The notes under the pieces were generated by a model. The model searched no databases. It was not told the origin of the DNA and saw only the letters and a program-made list of their open reading frames with translations. From contig NZ_QKWN01000001.1 in assembly GCF_007279655.1 (NCBI RefSeq), positions 62,001-126,000 of the forward strand: a stretch of 64,000 nucleotides of DNA. The letters are read 5' to 3'. This document shows positions 59,226 to 64,000 of the stretch, one piece after another. The first letter of the stretch is position 1. Each line of letters begins with the position of its first letter. The stretch is from Robertkochia solimangrovi (GTDB lineage: Bacteria > Bacteroidota > Bacteroidia > Flavobacteriales > Flavobacteriaceae). A program made the position numbers and the translations under genes.

Positions 59226-61487
59226 ATGAAAAATATGGAATACAGTCAGGGAATTAAGCGATATATTCCCCTGCTCTATGTAATATGGTCTGACGAACTT
59301 CTAAGTCCGTCTGAAATAGCAGTTTTCGAAAGAAACCTGGAAGATGACACGGTTAACCCGAAAGAGAAAAAGCAATTGCTTAAATGGCTTGACCCCGATC
59401 ATCCTCCCAGTCCGGAAACGATCCTTTCCTGGCGGACCCTAATCGATGAATCGGGAATCAAACTAAATGAAAATGATACATACCCTTTGAGTTCATTCAG
59501 CACAAAGCTCGAATCTTCTGAAATTGTTGAAAATGCGACGAATGAACATCTGATCAGTATCGAAACTGACCTCGGGATTCAGCCGAACCATTACCGGCAC
59601 CTGTTTTCAGTGGAACAGCAACGACATTCTGAATCTGACCGTTATCATGCGACAACTATAGATGCTATTCTCCACAGGAACGTTAAGGAAGCTACAAAGC
59701 GAATTCGACATACCTTAGACTCCGATAAGTTTCGCTTTGAAATTTTCAGAGATAAGGAGCATCAAAGAAAAAATGTACTGCAACAGGTAAAAGATCTTGC
59801 TTCACACGGGTTTGGAGCTATGGCTTATGATCAAGCATATGGTGGATTAAAGGACATGCCAGGATATGCCTCGGTTTTCGAACACCTGATCTATTCCAGC
59901 GGAAGTCTGGCAGTAAAGTTCGGTGTGCAGTTCGGCCTCTTCGGAGGAAGTGTTTTTAATCTCGGAACAGAACGCCACCACGATCGCTATCTGAACGACA
60001 TCGGGCAGACAAAATTATTGGGCTGTTTTGCTATGACAGAAACCCGTCATGGTTCTAATGTAAGAGGAATACGAACTACCGCCACTTATGTAAAGGAAAC
60101 CGATCAGATCGTTATCAATACTCCGGGGAAAGATGACAATAAAGAATATATTGGAAACGCACTTCATTCAACGATAGCTACGGTTTTTGCACAACTGATC
60201 GTGAATGGTAAAAACGAAGGGGTACATGCAGTGCTTGTTCCGTTAAGAGATCATAACGGAAACGTACTCGAAGGTATCAAGATAGAGGATAATGGTTATA
60301 AACTCGGTTTAAACGGAGTTGACAATGGTAAGATTTGGTTCTCAGATGTTGCAGTTCCCAGAGAGAATCTATTGAATCGTTACGGTGAGATAGACGATAC
60401 CGGAAAATATCGTTCTGAAATACAGAACCCTGACAAACGTTTTTTCACCATGCTTGGCACCTTAGTAGGCGGACGAATATGTGTCGCAAAAGGAGCGCTG
60501 AGCGGAGCAAAAATAGCGTTGAACATAGCCGTCAAATACGCATTAAAAAGAAGACAGTTTAACAGTGATCAGAAATTGATGGAGGATCTGATCATGGATT
60601 ATCCCACCCACCAGCTCCGACTGATAGCACCTTTAGCAAATTGTTATGTATACCATACGGTTCTTGACAAACTGATACATGACTATGATAAAGCTGATGA
60701 ATCAGGCCGACGAAAGATCGAGACGCAGGCAGCTGCCCTGAAAGCCCTGATCACTGATTTTTCCAATAAGACCATTCAGGAATGTCGGGAAGCTTGTGGC
60801 GGTAAAGGCTACCTGCTTGAAAATATGATTGCGGACCTGAGGTCAGATATCGATATATTCACCACCTTTGAGGGAGATAATACTGTTTTATTACAGCTGG
60901 CCGCCAAAGGGTTACTCACCGAATTCAAATCTGAATTTAACAGTGATAGCTTTATGGATGCTCTCCGTTACATCGGCACAAGCCTGAGTGATAAAATGGC
61001 TACCTATAATCCCTTGTTTATAAACAACACGGATAAATCACATCTTTACGACACGGAATTTCACCTGGAGGCCCTGGTATATCGACGCAGAAGGTTAACT
61101 TTTTCAGCAGCTTCCCGCATCAGAAAATATCTTAAAAGAGGTTTGCCGGCCCAGCAGGCTTTCCTCAATGTTCAAACGCATTTCATCACATTAGGTCAGG
61201 CCTATGCTGACGAATTAGCTTACGAGGCCTTTCTTTTATTCACCAAATCAATTGATGACAGCGATTATAAGGAACTCTTTGAAAAAATCGGCACACTGAG
61301 TGCTCTAAACACCTTACACGAACACGCAGACTGGTATCTGGAACACGGATATTTCAGTTCCGGAAAATCAAAAGCGATCAAAAGAAGGCGCGAACGATTA
61401 TGCTCTGAGTTAAGACCTTATGTAAATAGTCTTGCGGAAGGATTCGGCATCCCGGAGGGTTTGTTAGCTGCCCAGGTATTACAATAA
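59226..61487 (+). CDS. Acyl-CoA oxidase/dehydrogenase family protein
   Basis: 753 residues. After an unusual N-terminal helical segment (about 1-95, including LSPSEIAVFERNLEDDTVNPKEKKQLLKWL) come the acyl-CoA oxidase domains: FAMTETRHGSNVRGIRTTATY (about 268-290), FFTMLGTLVGGRICVAKGALSGAKIALNIAVKYALKRRQF (about 415-455) and the catalytic glutamate region TTFEGDNTVLLQLAAKGLL (about 545-563). The length and the C-terminal ACOX domain fit acyl-CoA oxidases more than dehydrogenases. It oxidises acyl-CoA to enoyl-CoA with FAD. It stands alone. Confidence 0.92.
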   Translation: MKNMEYSQGIKRYIPLLYVIWSDELLSPSEIAVFERNLEDDTVNPKEKKQLLKWLDPDHPPSPETILSWRTLIDESGIKLNENDTYPLSSFSTKLESSEIVENATNEHLISIETDLGIQPNHYRHLFSVEQQRHSESDRYHATTIDAILHRNVKEATKRIRHTLDSDKFRFEIFRDKEHQRKNVLQQVKDLASHGFGAMAYDQAYGGLKDMPGYASVFEHLIYSSGSLAVKFGVQFGLFGGSVFNLGTERHHDRYLNDIGQTKLLGCFAMTETRHGSNVRGIRTTATYVKETDQIVINTPGKDDNKEYIGNALHSTIATVFAQLIVNGKNEGVHAVLVPLRDHNGNVLEGIKIEDNGYKLGLNGVDNGKIWFSDVAVPRENLLNRYGEIDDTGKYRSEIQNPDKRFFTMLGTLVGGRICVAKGALSGAKIALNIAVKYALKRRQFNSDQKLMEDLIMDYPTHQLRLIAPLANCYVYHTVLDKLIHDYDKADESGRRKIETQAAALKALITDFSNKTIQECREACGGKGYLLENMIADLRSDIDIFTTFEGDNTVLLQLAAKGLLTEFKSEFNSDSFMDALRYIGTSLSDKMATYNPLFINNTDKSHLYDTEFHLEALVYRRRRLTFSAASRIRKYLKRGLPAQQAFLNVQTHFITLGQAYADELAYEAFLLFTKSIDDSDYKELFEKIGTLSALNTLHEHADWYLEHGYFSSGKSKAIKRRRERLCSELRPYVNSLAEGFGIPEGLLAAQVLQ

Positions 61488-61490
61488 AAA

Positions 61491-61521
61491 AAAGGCTGTG
61501 TTGAAAATCAACACAGCCTTT
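61491..61521. terminator. Terminator between the acyl-CoA oxidase and DUF3332 genes
   Basis: AAAGGCTGTGTTGA/TCAACACAGCCTTT stem with a three-base loop and flanking A/T runs, three bases after the oxidase stop; serves both convergent genes. Confidence 0.85.
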
Positions 61522-61542
61522 TCTGATTTTATTAAAATCGAC

Positions 61543-62127
61543 CTATTTGCCTTCCGCATACATACCGTCGAGATAGAAACATTGTTTATACTCTTCAAGC
61601 ATAGACTTACCTTCTTCTCTGGTTGCATTTTCCTGAATACGAATTTCAGATCCGTCTGGCATATAAACAATATAGAAGCCTTCGTCAAAAGAAGAAAGTT
61701 TGATAATTTCTCCATTGGCTTTAACGGCATTCCATGATTTTTCATCCGGCCTGTAAACAAGATCAACCATTTCTCCTGTTTTAGGTCCTTCAACAACCTT
61801 GATCTGCATCCTGTTCTGAGTTGCAGTCATTTTATAGGTGTTGTTCTCATATTTTACATATTGAGTCTCCGACTCACCTTCTTTCATGGCGATCGGATTA
61901 CTTCCAGTCCAGAATTCCAGAACGTTGAAAATGATCACGTCACCAAGTAGGAATATCTCATAAACAGGTATGATCAACAATCCCCAGAATACGAGGTTAT
62001 TGATGAATTTACTATCAGAAATACCCTGATTCCAATCTCTAAGATTATTAAATGCAGAGAAAGATCCCAGACAACTGGTAAACAAAACGGAAAGTGCCAT
62101 TGCACTGCAAAGAGCGATTCTTTTCAT
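61543..62127 (-). CDS. DUF3332 lipoprotein
   Basis: 194 residues: lipoprotein signal ending LFTSC, then LGSFSAFNNLRDWNQGISDSKFINNLVFWGLLIIPVYEIFLLGDVIIFNVLEFWTG, the DUF3332 signature with two hydrophobic segments, and a C-terminal beta domain. Small outer- or inner-membrane-bound lipoprotein of unknown role. Confidence 0.9.
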   Translation of the reverse strand: MKRIALCSAMALSVLFTSCLGSFSAFNNLRDWNQGISDSKFINNLVFWGLLIIPVYEIFLLGDVIIFNVLEFWTGSNPIAMKEGESETQYVKYENNTYKMTATQNRMQIKVVEGPKTGEMVDLVYRPDEKSWNAVKANGEIIKLSSFDEGFYIVYMPDGSEIRIQENATREEGKSMLEEYKQCFYLDGMYAEGK

Positions 62128-62201
62128 AATAAAAATTTTGTCGATTGATTTCTCTAAATTAAGAAAAACAATTTAGAATGAAAGACTTATTTGCCTAATA
62201 A

Positions 62202-63215
62202 TTAGTTATTTGGAATAATTTTACTCAAATCAAAGAAGTAAAAATTCTTCGCATCGTTCATGGCTACAAATAATCCGCTAGGATATTTCTCACCTAAAGA
62301 CTCAGTAACTACATCACAACCATCCGTTTCTGTGGTTGTAAGATCAAGTTCTTTGATGAATTCGTTACTATTCCTGTCAAAGATCACAAACGAATGTTGT
62401 TGCTGATTTGATACGATGAGATAACCTTCGCCATCTTTAAACCTGGCAATGGCAATCCCTTCAATATCCTCTCTGAACAATGCTGCACCAAAACAGGCAA
62501 GCTCTTCATCTCCTTTTGAAGGTTCAGCATAATACTTACGAATACAATGTCCTTCATCCGAATAGTAAACAATCCCGTTTTCATCATCCACAGCAATAGC
62601 TTCAATTTCCTTTTTACCACTGAACTGTCCGAATTTACGAACCAGTGTAGCGGAAATTCCAGCTGTATTTGCTTCCAACTTATACTGATGCAGGTATCCG
62701 TTTAAAGGACCAGACTTTCTTCCTACAATGGCATAAAAGGCACCGTCGATCGGAGATTTGTATAAACTCACCCCCATAGGAAGATCGTGTTCGACTCCGG
62801 TTTCACCTTCAAAGATCTGAATTCCTCCATTATCAAGCGGTTTCATATCAGGTACTGAAAAGATGCGGATTTGTTTGCGCTCTCGCTCGGTCAATACAAC
62901 AATATCCGTTTTAGTTGAATCATTGAGCTGAAATCCATATCGGAGATCAACATTATTTGGTCTTTTGAGTCCTCTTATAGTTTTAGATTCAATGATCTTT
63001 CCATCGAGATCAAAAGCATACAATGCTCCATCTGTGTCTTTATCGGTTCCGAATACTATTGAGGCAGCAGGATCTTCCGGGTTAACCCAAATCGCAGGGT
63101 CGTCAGTGTCATGAAGTGTCAATTCCGTTATGACTTGAGGTTCAACAACAGGCAGATCCTTTCCATTACATGCGATCAGTATAAGAGCTAATAGGGTACT
63201 AAATTTGAATTTCAT
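62202..63215 (-). CDS. Beta-propeller phytase
   Basis: 337 residues: a lipoprotein signal (LALILIAC) and a six-blade phytase with DDPAIWVNPEDPAASIVFGTDKDTDGALYAFDLDG, PNNVDLRYGF, EAIAVDDENGIVYYSDEGHCIRKYY and EDIEGIAIARFKDGEGYLIVSNQQQHSF. Acidic residues typical of calcium binding are present. It releases phosphate from phytate outside the inner membrane. The TonB-dependent receptor gene lies immediately upstream on the same strand, a common pairing. The ATG at 63215 gives the signal peptide. Confidence 0.93.
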   Translation of the reverse strand: MKFKFSTLLALILIACNGKDLPVVEPQVITELTLHDTDDPAIWVNPEDPAASIVFGTDKDTDGALYAFDLDGKIIESKTIRGLKRPNNVDLRYGFQLNDSTKTDIVVLTERERKQIRIFSVPDMKPLDNGGIQIFEGETGVEHDLPMGVSLYKSPIDGAFYAIVGRKSGPLNGYLHQYKLEANTAGISATLVRKFGQFSGKKEIEAIAVDDENGIVYYSDEGHCIRKYYAEPSKGDEELACFGAALFREDIEGIAIARFKDGEGYLIVSNQQQHSFVIFDRNSNEFIKELDLTTTETDGCDVVTESLGEKYPSGLFVAMNDAKNFYFFDLSKIIPNN

Positions 63216-63299
63216 AGGATAACTAAAATAAAGAGAAGAGTGCAAAGAAATGAATCTCTGCACTCAAAAGATTAAGAATTATTGATAGATAATTTTTGA

Positions 63300-64000
63300 T
63301 TAACCTTTAAACAGGTCGTATTTAAGTCCGATCGTTATTCTTCTCGAATAATATTCCATCTGCATCGTACGATCTTTCACACCCTGATAATATCGTAACG
63401 GTTGATTGGTAATATTGGTCAGGTCAGCATAAAGTCTGAGATTCTTATTAATCGAGAAATTCAGATTGAAATCCAGGAAGAATTGCTCGTCATAATAACG
63501 ATCTTCAAACGCTCGTCCTCCGATCTCATCGATATAGGCATCAGAATAGTTTGCCGATAATCTCATACTAAGACGTTTTCCTGTATAAGCCAGGGAGCCA
63601 TTGAACATATTGGGTGCAGTATTCGGAAGATCCAGATCATCTCTTTCATCGCCGTCTTCATTTTTAATTCCATTTGCATCTGAAGAAAGATAAGTATAGT
63701 TCAGATAGATACTGAAGTTACTTGCAAATCCCGGAAGGAAATCCAATTGTCTCTGCAATGCGATCTCTGCTCCAAGAATACTGGCATCGTCACCATTTTG
63801 TGGCTGGAAAACGTCGTAACCCTCGGTTCCTGAACCGAAACTATCATCAGTTGCTTCAAATACTGAAGTATAAATAAAATTGTCAACCTTCTTATAGAAC
63901 ACTCCTCCGGAAATCAATCCGACATTCTTAAAATAATGTTCAGCCATAAGGTCAAAGTTCATCGAGGTGGTTGGATCGAGTTCTGAATTTCCAAGTACGA
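63300..64000 (-). CDS. TonB-dependent receptor, C-terminal part
   Basis: The gene runs off the right edge; 233 codons are visible. They cover the last barrel strands: GNSELDPTTSMNFDLMAEHYFKNVGLISGGVFYKK, YTGKRLSMRLSANYSDAYIDE, NFSINKNLRLYADLTNITNQPLRYYQG, ending RRITIGLKYDLFKG. The motif 'G N x E/D L x P' and the end pattern are those of TonB-dependent receptors of the FecA/TMF type. Next to the phytase, it may import phytate or its products. The plug domain is outside the window. Confidence 0.92.
   Translation of the reverse strand, partial: VLGNSELDPTTSMNFDLMAEHYFKNVGLISGGVFYKKVDNFIYTSVFEATDDSFGSGTEGYDVFQPQNGDDASILGAEIALQRQLDFLPGFASNFSIYLNYTYLSSDANGIKNEDGDERDDLDLPNTAPNMFNGSLAYTGKRLSMRLSANYSDAYIDEIGGRAFEDRYYDEQFFLDFNLNFSINKNLRLYADLTNITNQPLRYYQGVKDRTMQMEYYSRRITIGLKYDLFKG

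Overview
The window comes from an AT-rich Bacteroidota chromosome, almost certainly of a member of the Flavobacteriaceae. The signs are a SusC/SusD pair, the type IX secretion/gliding proteins SprA and PorP/SprF, several TonB-dependent receptors, many 'SC'-type lipoprotein signal peptides, starts without Shine-Dalgarno sequences, and promoters of the Bacteroidota type (TAnnTTTG at -7). Gene density is high, about 55 genes. I see no tRNA, rRNA, CRISPR array, insertion sequence or prophage.

Layout. 1-8166 (minus) is a polysaccharide-utilisation operon: DUF5004-like lipoprotein, secreted PUL protein, SusC, SusD, GH71/GH99-like lipoprotein and the start of a GH97 enzyme cut by the window edge. 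A divergent SusR/DUF6377-type membrane regulator sits at 8567-10204. 10268-15192 is a haem or iron locus: a frameshifted DUF6686 gene, DUF6607, a TonB-dependent receptor and a HmuY-like lipoprotein, around a divergent promoter region with a palindromic operator candidate. 15600-27743 holds housekeeping and small genes: small unknown proteins, DUF1328, FabD, gamma-carbonic anhydrase, PorP/SprF, a NifU-like protein, a PiT transporter, dodecin, a DUF255 protein, two MscS channels and TsaB. 27765-33476 (minus) is a five-gene export operon (ABC ATPase, two MacB-like permeases, adaptor, TolC) preceded by a perfect 15-bp palindrome. 33631-38706 (minus) carries cytochrome oxidase accessory genes (CyoE, two subunit III proteins, subunit IV, a cysteine-free SCO-like protein, SCO1, DUF420, a small membrane protein); subunits I and II are not here. 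38801-51349 (minus) has two TonB proteins, VanZ, GcvH, SprA, RuvA and malic enzyme. After it come a trehalase lipoprotein, QueG, an unusual four-gene accessory locus (54498-57939), RuvB, an acyl-CoA oxidase, a DUF3332 lipoprotein, and a beta-propeller phytase beside a TonB-dependent receptor that runs off the right edge.

The best candidate for an undescribed system is 54498-57939. An AraC-type regulator combines an N-terminal DUF4242 domain, a degenerate class III cyclase-like domain and the DNA-binding domain. Next to it are a secreted stand-alone DUF4242 protein and two paralogous lipoproteins of a family with no function known to me. The two lipoprotein genes share a gap-free 46-bp upstream element (35 of 46 identical by hand count) at nearly the same distance from their start codons, as expected for co-regulation. 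Other points to check are the in-frame TGA that splits DUF6686, the large palindromes upstream of the export operon and between maeB and ruvA, and the SCO-like protein without cysteines.
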